DNA of 64,000 bases, taken from the NCBI GenBank assembly GCA_028284935.1, contig JANQQQ010000039.1, forward strand, positions 310,001 to 374,000, in the 5' to 3' direction. The stretch is from Croceivirga sp. GTDB taxonomy: Bacteria; Bacteroidota; Bacteroidia; Flavobacteriales; Flavobacteriaceae. Position 1 is the first letter of the stretch. Every line of letters starts with the position of its first letter. Shown piece by piece: positions 27,567 to 35,769 of the stretch. Below the pieces are notes generated by a model that had not been told where the DNA came from, ran no database searches, and was given only the letters and a program-made list of their open reading frames with translations. The position numbers were made by a program, and so were the translations under genes.

Positions 27567-27602
27567 GGTTGAAATGGGAGGAATGTTTTGCTTTTAGGCG
27601 GG

Positions 27603-28061
27603 TTATGCCCTTAAGTGTAACTTCATTCCCTCGTGGGAGGCCTTGAATCCAAGATTTTCATAAAATTTTAAGGCTTCAGGTCGCTTTTTATCCGTGGTCA
27701 ATTGCACCATATGTGCCCCTTTATTTTTGGCCCTTTCAATGGCCCATTCAAATAAATGTTTTCCCAGACCTTTGCCCCGCATGCTTTCATGAATTCTAAC
27801 CTGTTCAATTTGTGCTCGAATCCCACCTTGGTAGGTCAAATATTGAAGGAAAGCGAGTTGTAAAGTACCCATAACCCTTCCCAAGTCATCCTCTAACACC
27901 ACCAATTCTTGATGAGGGTCAGTATCGATTCGTTCAAAAGCGTTCCAATAGACATCTGGCAAGGGGTCTTTAACCTGTTCACGGTAACGCCCCAATGAAT
28001 CGTTCGCCAGCATTTCTACAATGGCAGGAACATCTTTCTTGGAAGCTTTTCGGATTGTCAT
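27603..28061 (-). CDS. GNAT-family N-acetyltransferase
   Basis: 152 residues with a clear Acetyltransf_1 core: MTIRKASKKDVPAIVEML start, VMGTLQLAFLQYL, the acetyl-CoA-binding HESMRGKGLGKHLFEWAIE (R/Q-x-x-G-x-G/A loop) and ALKFYENLGFKASHEGMKL. The substrate is unknown. The ATG overlaps the stop of the exported DinB-like protein by one base, so they form a two-gene unit. Confidence 0.88.
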   Translation of the reverse strand: MTIRKASKKDVPAIVEMLANDSLGRYREQVKDPLPDVYWNAFERIDTDPHQELVVLEDDLGRVMGTLQLAFLQYLTYQGGIRAQIEQVRIHESMRGKGLGKHLFEWAIERAKNKGAHMVQLTTDKKRPEALKFYENLGFKASHEGMKLHLRA

Positions 28062-28708
28062 TAGGAGGTAATCCTACTTTTTAAGAATTTAAAAACGCCA
28101 TTATGGTTCGATTCATGTTCGCAGACATGAAACCATTTACAATAGTTGTTTGTTGGACCCCAGGGGAAATCATTATCCACCGAAAACAGCCAATCGTCAT
28201 CCCGCTTCTTGAACTCTGCAAGCGTATTTTCGCGGATAGTTGACATTTCTTCAAGATAGTAATCCAAGGGTTTTCCTTTGATTTCCGATCTTCCTCTATC
28301 ACCGAGCATGGAGGCGGCACCATACTTTATTAGGTCCTCTTCTGGGAAATCACCCCACCTTTTATTGTTAAACGTGTTGATTTGATAAAAGCGTTCCGTA
28401 GCGGCTAAATGCATAAGCATGGCCCCAATAGTATTGGCTCTTTCATCAATTAAATAGTCCAAGTCCGAAACGCTCATTCCTCGGACAGGAACAAGCATTA
28501 CTTCACGCATCCAGTTCATCATCGACACTAAAGTTCCAATATGGGGCGAATATCCCTTCCTTGGACCTATAACATTCATATTCTCCAGTGTTGCGGAAGG
28601 GATTGAAGTCGGTACTGAAGTCGCACCCATGAGTGGAGCGGCTACGGCACTCATAGCCAAAAAAGAACTATGTTGAATAAATTTTCGACGTTTGAAAGAA
28701 TTCTTCAT
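28061..28708 (-). CDS. Exported DinB-like metal-binding protein with twin-arginine signal
   Basis: The ATG at 28706-28708 (215 residues, MKNSFKRRKFIQHSS) is preferred over a TTG 14 codons upstream because it begins directly with a Tat-type signal: RRKFIQ followed by the hydrophobic SSFLAMSAVAAPLMGA. The body is a DinB/YfiT four-helix bundle with His in AMLMHLAATERFYQ and a His pair in WFHVCEHESNHNGVF, matching the three-His divalent-metal site. Most DinB proteins are cytoplasmic and act in thiol-dependent transfer or hydrolysis; a folded, metal-loaded, exported form would explain use of Tat. The function is unknown. Coupled to the downstream GNAT gene. Confidence 0.82.
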   Translation of the reverse strand: MKNSFKRRKFIQHSSFLAMSAVAAPLMGATSVPTSIPSATLENMNVIGPRKGYSPHIGTLVSMMNWMREVMLVPVRGMSVSDLDYLIDERANTIGAMLMHLAATERFYQINTFNNKRWGDFPEEDLIKYGAASMLGDRGRSEIKGKPLDYYLEEMSTIRENTLAEFKKRDDDWLFSVDNDFPWGPTNNYCKWFHVCEHESNHNGVFKFLKSRITS

Positions 28709-28819
28709 GTCGTTTTCGTTTATTCTAAAGATAAAAGAAAACAAGTCCAATCCCCTGATGAAAAATCAAATATATTGACCACTTGTCTTCTTGGGACGGA
28801 AAGAAGCTTCTAAACCAGG

Positions 28820-31800
28820 TTATTCATTAACGTTTTCCACCCACTCCCGTGCATTGATAAAGGCCTGGATCCAAGGAGAGATTTCATCATTTCTATCCTT
28901 TGGGTAATGCGCCCAGTTCCAGGGAAATATACTTCGTTCCATATGGGGCATGGTTACCAAATGGCGGCCTGTCTTATCGCAGAGCATCGCCACGTTGTAA
29001 TCACTTCCATTGGGATTGGCAGGATATTCAGCATACCCATATTTGGCGACGATATCATAATGGTCTTCTTCCAAAGGTAGGCTGAATTTGCCTTCGCCAT
29101 GGCTTATCCACACCCCTAAAGTGCTTCCTTCCAAGTTGGATAGCATTACCGAAGGATTCTTTTGAACTTTGACCGAGGTAAAATTACTTTCGTGTTTATT
29201 GGAATCGTTGTAGGTCATTTTTCCATGTTGTTCCCCATGTTCGGGATTGATCAAATCCAATTCCATAAACAATTGGCAACCGTTGCAGATACCTATGGAA
29301 AGGGTATCCGGCCTTGCAAAGAAATCGTCAATGACCTTTTTGGCTTTTTCATTGTACTTTATGGCGCCTGCCCAACCTTTGGCCGAACCCAAAACGTCAG
29401 AGTTGGAGAACCCTCCCACAGCCCCTAAGAACTGGATATCCTTTAAATCTTCACGACCGGAAATCAAGTCGGTCATATGCACATCCTTAACCTCAAAACC
29501 AGCCAAATACATAGCATGGGCCATTTCTCGTTCAGAGTTGCTCCCTTTTTCACGAAGGATGGCGGCTTTTGGCCGGTCACTTCGAGTGGCCCCAGTGACC
29601 GGATGGCTGAGGTTACTCGAGGTCACCCATTTTGGAAAGGTATACGTTAAGGGCTGCTTTTTGTAGTTCTCATAACGGTCTTTGGCCAGCCCATTTGAAG
29701 TTTGTTGGTTATCCAGTAAATAAGAAGTCTTGTACCACGTATCACGAAGGGAGCTTACGTTCAATCCCAATTCCACGCCTCTATTTTTGATTTGCAAAAT
29801 AGCTTCTTTTAGAGGCTTGCCAATCTGTATGAGGTTCAGTCCTTGGGCCTTTAACCGCTCCTCAACTGCATGATTTGCTTGGAACACGATCCCGATGTTT
29901 TCCGAAAACAAAAGTTTAATCGTATCCGACTCCTCCAATCCACTTAAATCAATATCAGCGCCCAAATCAGTATCAGCGAAGCAGATTTCCAATAGGGTCG
30001 TAATCAGTCCTCCCGAACCAATATCATGGCCTGAAACGATGTTTCCAGCCTTGATTTCCTGTTGCACTGCATCAAAAGCCTTTTTAAAGTAAGTAGCATC
30101 TGAAATGGAAGGCGCCTCACTTCCCACGGAATTCAATACTTGATGAAAACTGGAACCACCTAATTTATAGCCATCCCCACTTAAGTTGAGGTAGTAAATA
30201 TCACCCCCATCTTTTTGAAGGACAGGTTCTATGACTTTCTTCAAATCCGAGCAATGGCCCGCAGCAGAAATGATGACCGTACCCGGTGCAATGACCTCCT
30301 GATTCTTATATTTCTGTTTCATGCTCAAGGAGTCCTTCCCCGTGGGAATATTGATACCCAATTCAATGGCAAACTTGGAACAGGCTTCCACAGCATCGTA
30401 CAATCGGGCATCCTCTCCAGGATTACGGCAAGGCCACATCCAGTTGGCGGAAAGGGAAACCGATTTCAGGCCTTCCTCCAATGGTGCCCAAATGATGTTG
30501 GTCAAGGCTTCGGCGATACTGTTTCTACTTCCCGCAACCGGATCGATCAAACCGGAGATAGGGGAGTGGCCAATACTGGTAGCGATTCCTTCCTTTCCCT
30601 TAAAATCCAGGGCCATGACCCCACAGTTATTAAGTGGTAATTGAAGCGGACCGGCACATTGTTGCTTCGCCACACGGCCACCCACGCAGCGGTCCACTTT
30701 GTTGGTCAACCAGTCCTTACAAGCAACGGCTTCCAGTTGTAATACCTGTTCCAAATACTCGTGGAAATGCTCCAACGTGTATGAGCTGTTCTTGAATTGC
30801 GTTTCGAGCTTCGCATCTTCCATAATGGTTTTGGGAGAGCTCCCAAATAGGGCAGAAAGTTCTACGTCCATAGGTTTTTCCCCAGTGGTCTTGCTTTCAA
30901 AGGTAAAGCGCTGGTCCCCCGTAACTTCTCCCACCTCAAATAGGGGGGAACGTTCACGTTCTGCAATTTTTTTTAGGGTGGTCATGTCCTTTTCGCCCAT
31001 GACCAAGCCCATGCGCTCCTGACTTTCATTGCCGATTAACTCTTTGGCCGAAAGGGTAGGATCTCCAACAGGTAGTGCATCCAGATCAACATGGCCACCT
31101 GTTTCTTCCACCAGTTCGGAGAGGCAATTTAAATGCCCACCCGCGCCATGGTCATGAATCGATACTATCGGGTTTCCCTCACTTTCCACCAAACCTCGTA
31201 TCGCATTGGCCGCCCGTTTCTGCATTTCTGGGTTGCTACGCTGTACCGCATTCAGTTCAATGGCAGATTCAAACTCACCGGTATCCGCACTGGAGACGGC
31301 AGCTCCACCCATACCAATACGGTAGTTGTCGCCTCCAAGGATAACCACTTTGTCGCCCTTTTTCGGCGTGTCCTTTAGTGCCTGTTCGGTTTTTCCATAG
31401 CCAATTCCACCGGCAAGCATGATGACTTTGTCATAGCCCAACTTTATATGGTGGCTGAGGTTGCTCGAAGCCATCTTTTCTTGGTCATTTCGAGAGGCCT
31501 CAGTGACCTCTTGATGTTCGAAGGTGAGTAAAGACCCCGCAATCAAAGGTTGGCCAAATTTGTTCCCGAAATCGGAAGCCCCGTTACTGGCCTTGATCAA
31601 AATGTCCATGGGGGTTTGGTACAACCATTCCCGTTCCGGAAAGGCCCTTTCCCAGGGTCTTGATGCTTCCAAACGAGAGTATGAGGTCATATAGACCGCA
31701 GTTCCTGCCAAGGGAAGACTTCCTTTACCACCTGCCAATCGGTCACGGATTTCCCCACCCGAACCGGTAGCGGCACCATTAAAGGGCTCTACCGTTGTCG

Positions 31801-32554
31801 GGAAATTATGGGTTTCTGCTTTTAGGGAGAGTACGGAATCGAATTCGGTTTCTTTGTAAAAATCGGGTTGATCTGCCCTTTTTGGAGCAAACTGTACCGC
31901 TTTTGGGCCCTTGATGAAGGCCACGTTGTCTTTGTAGGCGGAAACAATACCATTTGGATGTTCCTCGGAGGTCTTTTTGATGAGCTTAAAAAGGGACGTG
32001 GGTTTTTCTTCCCCGTCAATCACAAAAGTGCCATTAAAGATTTTATGGCGACAGTGTTCGGAATTCACCTGACTGAAGCCGAAAACCTCGGAATCGGTCA
32101 ATTTGCGATCTAGGTCTTTCGAAAGCTTTTCCAGATAGGCCACTTCGTCATCACTCAAGGCCAGGCCTTCCTTTTGGTTGTAAGCTGCAATATCCCCAAT
32201 CTCCAAAATGGGTTCTGGGGTAATGTTGATAGTAAAAATATCCTGCCCCAAACTAGGGTACTTTTGGAAAAGCATGGGATCGTAGTCTTGGTGCCCCTTT
32301 TCAATCGCCCAGAACTCTTCGATTCTCACAATACAGGAAATCCCCATATTTTGAGTAATCTCAGTGGCGTTGGTACTCCAAGGGGTAAGCATGGTGGCGC
32401 GGGGACCAACAAAAAAGGCGTCAAGTGACGCCGCTTCTATCTTGGGTTGGTTGCCGAACAACCATGTTAGTTTTTCTTGGTCCTGTCGAGAAAGCTCTTG
32501 ATGAGTCTGTAGTGCGAAAACCTTGGTTTTTGGGTCTCCGAAAAAGTGAATCAT
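28820..32554 (-). CDS. purL: Phosphoribosylformylglycinamidine synthase, large single-chain form
   Basis: 1244 residues combining the FGAM synthase domains and a C-terminal glutaminase. Visible are EVFGFSQVNSEHCRHKIFNG, ETHNFPTTVEPFNGAATGSG, MLAGGIGYGKTEQAL, HDHGAGGHLNCLSELVEE, GICNGCQLFMEL (glutaminase Cys) and SHGEGKF (His). It converts FGAR, glutamine and ATP to FGAM in de novo purine synthesis. Two short segments (about residues 349-369 and 976-995) are encoded by a palindromic repeat inserted in frame. They fall between LTFEHQE and LGYDKVIML, and in the linker before KAAILREKG, both places where surface loops are expected, so activity is probably retained. A -7 box lies 20 nt upstream of the start. 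Confidence 0.97.
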   Translation of the reverse strand: MIHFFGDPKTKVFALQTHQELSRQDQEKLTWLFGNQPKIEAASLDAFFVGPRATMLTPWSTNATEITQNMGISCIVRIEEFWAIEKGHQDYDPMLFQKYPSLGQDIFTINITPEPILEIGDIAAYNQKEGLALSDDEVAYLEKLSKDLDRKLTDSEVFGFSQVNSEHCRHKIFNGTFVIDGEEKPTSLFKLIKKTSEEHPNGIVSAYKDNVAFIKGPKAVQFAPKRADQPDFYKETEFDSVLSLKAETHNFPTTVEPFNGAATGSGGEIRDRLAGGKGSLPLAGTAVYMTSYSRLEASRPWERAFPEREWLYQTPMDILIKASNGASDFGNKFGQPLIAGSLLTFEHQEVTEASRNDQEKMASSNLSHHIKLGYDKVIMLAGGIGYGKTEQALKDTPKKGDKVVILGGDNYRIGMGGAAVSSADTGEFESAIELNAVQRSNPEMQKRAANAIRGLVESEGNPIVSIHDHGAGGHLNCLSELVEETGGHVDLDALPVGDPTLSAKELIGNESQERMGLVMGEKDMTTLKKIAERERSPLFEVGEVTGDQRFTFESKTTGEKPMDVELSALFGSSPKTIMEDAKLETQFKNSSYTLEHFHEYLEQVLQLEAVACKDWLTNKVDRCVGGRVAKQQCAGPLQLPLNNCGVMALDFKGKEGIATSIGHSPISGLIDPVAGSRNSIAEALTNIIWAPLEEGLKSVSLSANWMWPCRNPGEDARLYDAVEACSKFAIELGINIPTGKDSLSMKQKYKNQEVIAPGTVIISAAGHCSDLKKVIEPVLQKDGGDIYYLNLSGDGYKLGGSSFHQVLNSVGSEAPSISDATYFKKAFDAVQQEIKAGNIVSGHDIGSGGLITTLLEICFADTDLGADIDLSGLEESDTIKLLFSENIGIVFQANHAVEERLKAQGLNLIQIGKPLKEAILQIKNRGVELGLNVSSLRDTWYKTSYLLDNQQTSNGLAKDRYENYKKQPLTYTFPKWVTSSNLSHPVTGATRSDRPKAAILREKGSNSEREMAHAMYLAGFEVKDVHMTDLISGREDLKDIQFLGAVGGFSNSDVLGSAKGWAGAIKYNEKAKKVIDDFFARPDTLSIGICNGCQLFMELDLINPEHGEQHGKMTYNDSNKHESNFTSVKVQKNPSVMLSNLEGSTLGVWISHGEGKFSLPLEEDHYDIVAKYGYAEYPANPNGSDYNVAMLCDKTGRHLVTMPHMERSIFPWNWAHYPKDRNDEISPWIQAFINAREWVENVNE
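29573..29628. repeat. Palindromic element, in-frame copy in the purL interdomain linker
   Basis: First half: perfect 9-bp stem CCGGTCACT (29573-29581) with AGTGACCGG (29594-29602) around the 12-nt loop 29582-29593. Second half: GGATGGCT (29601-29608), 12-nt loop, and 29621-29628, pairing at seven of eight positions if G-T pairs are allowed. Read in the purL frame it encodes VTSSNLSHP then VTGATRSDRP. The half-units are in the opposite order to the other two copies. The same sequence families occur at 31450-31508 and 38770-38828. Confidence 0.88.
31450..31508. repeat. Palindromic element, in-frame copy in the purL first synthetase domain
   Basis: First half: GGTGGCT (31450-31456), 12-nt loop, AGCCATC (31469-31475). 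Second half: GGTCATT (31483-31489), 12-nt loop, AGTGACC (31502-31508). Each stem has one G-T pair and no mismatch. In the purL frame it reads VTEASRNDQEK then MASSNLSHH, interrupting the stretch between LTFEHQE and the conserved GYDKVIMLAGG. It shares orientation and spacing with the intergenic copy at 38770-38828. Confidence 0.9.
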
Positions 32555-32574
32555 TGCAATGAATTTGGAAAATA

Positions 32575-32582
32575 CAAATTTA
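32575..32582 (-). promoter_or_regulatory. Probable -7 box upstream of purL
   Basis: Minus strand TAAATTTG, an exact TAnnTTTG match, 20 nt before the purL ATG. No good TTG lies 19-21 nt further upstream, so only half of the promoter is supported by sequence. Confidence 0.45.
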
Positions 32583-32758
32583 AGTGTTTATACTAAAATT
32601 CACATCCAGTAGAAGTAGACTTGTTAACGGGAGGTGTTGATAGCAGTAGTGCGTTTTGCTCAGTGTTTGGGTTTAGGTGCGAGTTGAAAACTCCCACTAG
32701 TGGAAGGACTGCACTTTGTTAACATCAGTTTTTTACATTCTTGCAGTTTAGACGAATT

Positions 32759-34156
32759 TTATAATCTTCTTTCAATAGTCTTTATGAATTCATTATTATG
32801 ATTAAACTCTAACCTTTGAGTTTTTTCTTTGTCTGTTTTTTCAAAGGTTATCTTTAATGGAATTAAATCAGAATAAAAAGTGTATTCATCACTCGGATAA
32901 ATATACATTGGATTATCACCATGTGATGTCAAAGTCATTTTGCCATTAATGATTTTGATTTCTACCGTTGTTTTTTCGGAAGGGAAATCATAAACTCCAA
33001 TATGTTTGTGCATAAATTGGGTTAATGGAAGTTTTGCAGGAGTCTGTTTTGGTAATTTATACTCCTTGTCCATAAGTATTTTTTGGATGGTATGCCCCAA
33101 TAAACTTCTTTCACTATACTCACTATTGGTCAAAACAATAACTACTATATTTTCTTTTTTATAGTATCGATGCATGGCTTTGTACCCATAAATTCTGCCT
33201 GCAAAGCCATAAATAAAATAAGGTTTGTCTTTTTTGGAATAATCCCAAACTTCCCAACCATAAGTGTTAAATGGCCGAGGCTCTTTCTCTAACGCCCATC
33301 TTCTTTTCATAAGTTCAACACTTTTCTTCGATAGTATTTTTGCCTTTTCGACCGACAAATGAAATTTGTAAACATCATCAACTGTAGAATACAACGAACC
33401 GCCTCCTCCTAAAGAGTAACTGTCAAAATATTTTGCGTGTGCCAAATTGTCCACACCATATTGGTCTGGAGCACGATTAATTCCGATGGACAAGTTTTTT
33501 ATTCTTCTATTTTTGTGCTTTCTAATACCTGTATTTTTCATGTCAGACGGTCTGAAAATGTGGCGCTTAAAATAGTTTTCATACGTCAAGCTGCTTACTT
33601 TTTCTAAAATATGCGTTAGGGCATAGAATCCCACATTGGAATATTCACTTTTCGTGCCCGGTTCAAAATTGAGAGTATCATTTTTTACGGATTGCACTCT
33701 TTCCAAAGGAGTTACCTCAGCATCATAATCTAAACGCGAATCTCGCCTTAAGCCTGACTGGTGACTTAGTAAATGATGAATGGTAATCTTATCTGAGTCT
33801 CGTATTTCTGGCAACCATTTAGACAATTTGTCTTCCAAACTGAGTTTTCCTTTTTCTACTAATTGCAAAATAGCTACGGTAGTGAATTGCTTCGTAATTG
33901 ACCCAATAAAATACCTTGAACCAATATTGTTTAAGGTTTTTTTTTCAAGATTTGAATACCCAAAAGCACCCCTATATATAATACTGTCATCTTGTGCAAC
34001 TAATACAGATCCACTGAAAGGAGTTAGACTATTGACATTTGCCTCTAATAATTCATTTATTTTAAGGGAATCATAGGATTCATCGGGTGAGCTTTGGGCA
34101 AAAGATAGTGTTGGGATAAGAATAATTGCCAACGTTATTATTTTATCTGCGACCAT
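32759..34156 (-). CDS. Secreted serine hydrolase, class C beta-lactamase-related
   Basis: 465 residues with a signal peptide (about 1-20, IIPTLSFAQ-like end). The penicillin-binding fold has nucleophile motif S86-I-T-K89 in FIGSITKQFTT, and Y172-S-N174 as the second motif. The third, usually HxG or KTG, is not obvious; YGFAGRIYGY near the expected position may substitute. A small C-terminal beta domain (DUF3471-like, HIGVYDFPSEKTTVEIK) follows. Such proteins are peptidases or esterases rather than true beta-lactamases in most cases. The gene is visibly AT-richer than purL and lies 17 nt after a shortened MarR regulator, so the pair may have been acquired together. Confidence 0.88.
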   Translation of the reverse strand: MVADKIITLAIILIPTLSFAQSSPDESYDSLKINELLEANVNSLTPFSGSVLVAQDDSIIYRGAFGYSNLEKKTLNNIGSRYFIGSITKQFTTVAILQLVEKGKLSLEDKLSKWLPEIRDSDKITIHHLLSHQSGLRRDSRLDYDAEVTPLERVQSVKNDTLNFEPGTKSEYSNVGFYALTHILEKVSSLTYENYFKRHIFRPSDMKNTGIRKHKNRRIKNLSIGINRAPDQYGVDNLAHAKYFDSYSLGGGGSLYSTVDDVYKFHLSVEKAKILSKKSVELMKRRWALEKEPRPFNTYGWEVWDYSKKDKPYFIYGFAGRIYGYKAMHRYYKKENIVVIVLTNSEYSERSLLGHTIQKILMDKEYKLPKQTPAKLPLTQFMHKHIGVYDFPSEKTTVEIKIINGKMTLTSHGDNPMYIYPSDEYTFYSDLIPLKITFEKTDKEKTQRLEFNHNNEFIKTIERRL

Positions 34157-34173
34157 GGTGAAATATTTTGAAA

Positions 34174-34482
34174 TTATTTTGTACGATTTTCGATGATTTG
34201 ATTTACGGTTTCTTGAAGCTTGATTAAATCTTTTAACTCCATGTTTAAGATGGCCGTCGCTTTGTTAGAGGTAATGATTTGTTTTAATTTTGCAATGGTA
34301 TTATGCCCTTTTTTGTGGGTGAAATTTTGCAATGGCAACGTTTTTTTGTTATTTCTACGTTGTAAATAACCATTCTTCCTAAGAATTTCTACCATTCCGG
34401 TAACGCAAGCTTTGTCTTTCAAAATAATATTACTGAGTTCTACTTTCGTGGCTTCATTATCAGTTAAATAAACTAAAATCAT
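34174..34482 (-). CDS. MarR-like winged-helix protein lacking the N-terminal helices
   Basis: 102 residues. The frame begins at the end of helix 2 (MILVYLTDNEATKVELS), goes through the recognition-helix region LKDKACVTGMVEILRKNGY and wing LQRRNNKK, and ends with the C-terminal dimerisation helix. MarR proteins are normally 135-160 residues, with about 35-45 residues before this point, which are missing. The region upstream (34483-34620) has no frame with convincing MarR homology, although a palindrome sits at the spot where the promoter of a full-length gene would be. It may be a decayed gene or a naturally short protein. It is 17 nt upstream of the serine hydrolase and probably once controlled it. 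Confidence 0.68.
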   Translation of the reverse strand: MILVYLTDNEATKVELSNIILKDKACVTGMVEILRKNGYLQRRNNKKTLPLQNFTHKKGHNTIAKLKQIITSNKATAILNMELKDLIKLQETVNQIIENRTK

Positions 34483-34623
34483 AGCTTAGTCTAAGGTTGT
34501 GTGGTTGAAAAGTACATTTACCTGTTTCTGTGCAAACCCTCCTACATTCGTTTATTGCCCGTTTAATACCGTAAAACCGTCTCGTTAGGTTGTTTAAACG
34601 TTCTAATTTAAAACATTGACACA

Positions 34624-34649
34624 AATATATTTGATATATCAAATATATT
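34624..34649. promoter_or_regulatory. Perfect 26-bp palindrome upstream of the shortened MarR gene
   Basis: AATATATTTGATA followed by its exact complement, with TTTGATATATCAAA as the core. It lies about 142 nt before the present start codon, which is roughly the length of the missing N-terminal coding region plus a short leader. It is a likely MarR operator. It differs in sequence from the palindrome at 20889-20920. Confidence 0.62.
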
Positions 34650-34813
34650 ATTAATTTTTTAAATTTTAACAATTTGAAATTATGTTCAACTGTTGGTTGT
34701 GTGCGATTGGGTATATTGCTTTTCAGATATGATTAAATCATCTTAAAATTGGTGACAACGGTCTCCTTTACCCTCAAGCACCTAACTTAATAAAGGGAAA
34801 GAAAAGAACTGAA

Positions 34814-34834
34814 AGGGCTCTAACTTAGAGCCCT
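34814..34834 (-). terminator. Possible terminator after the arsR-SRPBCC pair
   Basis: Perfect 8-bp stem AGGGCTCT (34814-34821) and AGAGCCCT (34827-34834) with a 5-nt loop. On the minus strand it is followed by a pyrimidine-rich stretch with scattered T runs rather than a clean T tract, so strength is doubtful. It lies 142 nt after the SRPBCC stop. Confidence 0.45.
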
Positions 34835-34976
34835 GCCTAGCGATTCCATGTATGGCTAAGCCATAGATAGCTATAGTTGGATACTATGCGAAAGATTCCC
34901 CAGTTTTGTGGTTTCTTTATGGATTTGATCGTAGATTCCTTTTGCTTTTGGCGATAGTTTCACGTTGTTTTTTTAA

Positions 34977-35423
34977 CTACCAAGTTCGCAGTGCCTTTCC
35001 TTTTTCAAGATATTCCTGTAACGATTCGTGGATGAGATAGTTCCAACCGCCCACAAAATTGTCCCGAACAAAATCCGGATTATCCCGTGGAAAGCTATGT
35101 AAGCCTTCGTGGGTAAGCTTCAATAGGGTAGTGTCGCCTTGATCAAATAGCTCAAAGGTCACGAAGGAAAGCCCGGTGTACCCTTGATATTTCCAAGAAT
35201 ATTTGAGTTTTTTAAGGGGGACAATCTCCACAATCTCGCATTCATGTATATAGCGACGACCCTCCTTGCCGCCTTCAAAATGAAAGATTGCGCCTATCTG
35301 CAGTTGGAAGTCTGGGATGTCAAAATACCATTTCTTCATCAATTCTTTGTCAGAGATACACTTCCAAACCAGGGCAACGGGTGCTTTGTATTCTTGTTTA
35401 ATAACAAGGGGTTGCTCACTCAT
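34977..35423 (-). CDS. SRPBCC (AHSA1-like) ligand-binding domain protein
   Basis: 148 residues with the START-like pattern: an N-terminal IKQEYKAPVALVWKCISDKELMKKWYF, the paired strands FHFEGGKEGRRYIHECEIVEI and LKYSWKYQGYTGLSFVTFEL, and the C-terminal helix GGWNYLIHESLQEYLEKGKAL. These proteins bind hydrophobic ligands in a central cavity. Genes of this type are frequently paired with an ArsR-family regulator, as here (2-nt gap). The ligand and role are unknown; the small size argues against an enzyme. Confidence 0.88.
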   Translation of the reverse strand: MSEQPLVIKQEYKAPVALVWKCISDKELMKKWYFDIPDFQLQIGAIFHFEGGKEGRRYIHECEIVEIVPLKKLKYSWKYQGYTGLSFVTFELFDQGDTTLLKLTHEGLHSFPRDNPDFVRDNFVGGWNYLIHESLQEYLEKGKALRTW

Positions 35424-35425
35424 GA

Positions 35426-35767
35426 TTAGGATTGTTTTGATGGGTTATTTCTGGGTTGGGTTTGCAGTTCCCGCAAGAGGTCGTCGAGCTTGTTGAGCCT
35501 GCTGGCCCAAACTTCCCTGAAGGGTGCCAACCAATCGGCCACTTCGCCCAATTTTTGAGGCTCAAGGCGACAATAGCGTTCGCGACCTTCCTTTTTGACG
35601 GTGATGACGCCACATTCCTTCAAGTATTTGATGTGTAGCGATACAGCCTGTCGGGTCATATCGAACCGATCCGCCAATGCATTCACATTATGTGCCTCTT
35701 TGGTAAGCGACAGCAAGATACTCCTTCGGGTGGGGTCGGCGATGGCATTGAATACATCTCTTTTCAA
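35426..35767 (-). CDS. ArsR-family winged-helix repressor
   Basis: I place the start at the TTG at 35765-35767 (113 residues, MKRDVFNAIADPTRRSIL), where family homology begins. The longer open frame runs back through the promoter and operators and its first 41 residues do not look like protein. HTH: VNALADRFDMTRQAVSLHIKYLKECG, then wing ITVKKEGRERYCRLEPQKL. No metal-binding ELCVCDL-type Cys motif is present, so it is not a classical metal sensor; this subgroup usually pairs with SRPBCC proteins. Inverted repeats on its own promoter indicate autorepression. Confidence 0.88.
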   Translation of the reverse strand: MKRDVFNAIADPTRRSILLSLTKEAHNVNALADRFDMTRQAVSLHIKYLKECGVITVKKEGRERYCRLEPQKLGEVADWLAPFREVWASRLNKLDDLLRELQTQPRNNPSKQS

Positions 35768-35769
35768 AA

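Larger units (their letters stand above)
34483..34976. other. Non-coding interval between the MarR-like gene and the SRPBCC gene
   Basis: About 494 bp, AT-rich, with no believable gene. It holds a 26-bp palindrome (34624-34649), an 8-bp hairpin (34814-34834) that may terminate the arsR-SRPBCC transcript, and a small perfect inverted repeat TATGGCT/AGCCATA at 34851-34865. The 34483-34620 part may be the degraded 5' portion of the MarR-like gene. Nothing else is recognised. Confidence 0.6.

Noticed and set aside
32475-32505. Apparent further copy of the palindromic repeat near the purL 5' end (peptide SRQDQEK resembles SRNDQEK)
   Set aside because: No stem-loop is formed and the flanking bases do not match; the N-terminal PurL sequence is normal for the family.
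34460-34672. A 70-residue minus-strand open frame upstream of the shortened MarR gene, once considered as its missing N-terminus
   Set aside because: The region resembling FKLERLNNLTRRF lies too far from the MarR core (about 43 codons instead of ~28), the frame differs, and the rest has no MarR pattern.
34584-34786. GTTAGGT and ACCTAAC motifs resembling integron attC core sites around the AT-rich MarR/serine hydrolase region
   Set aside because: Their order and ~200-bp spacing do not fit an attC site on either strand, and no integrase is present.
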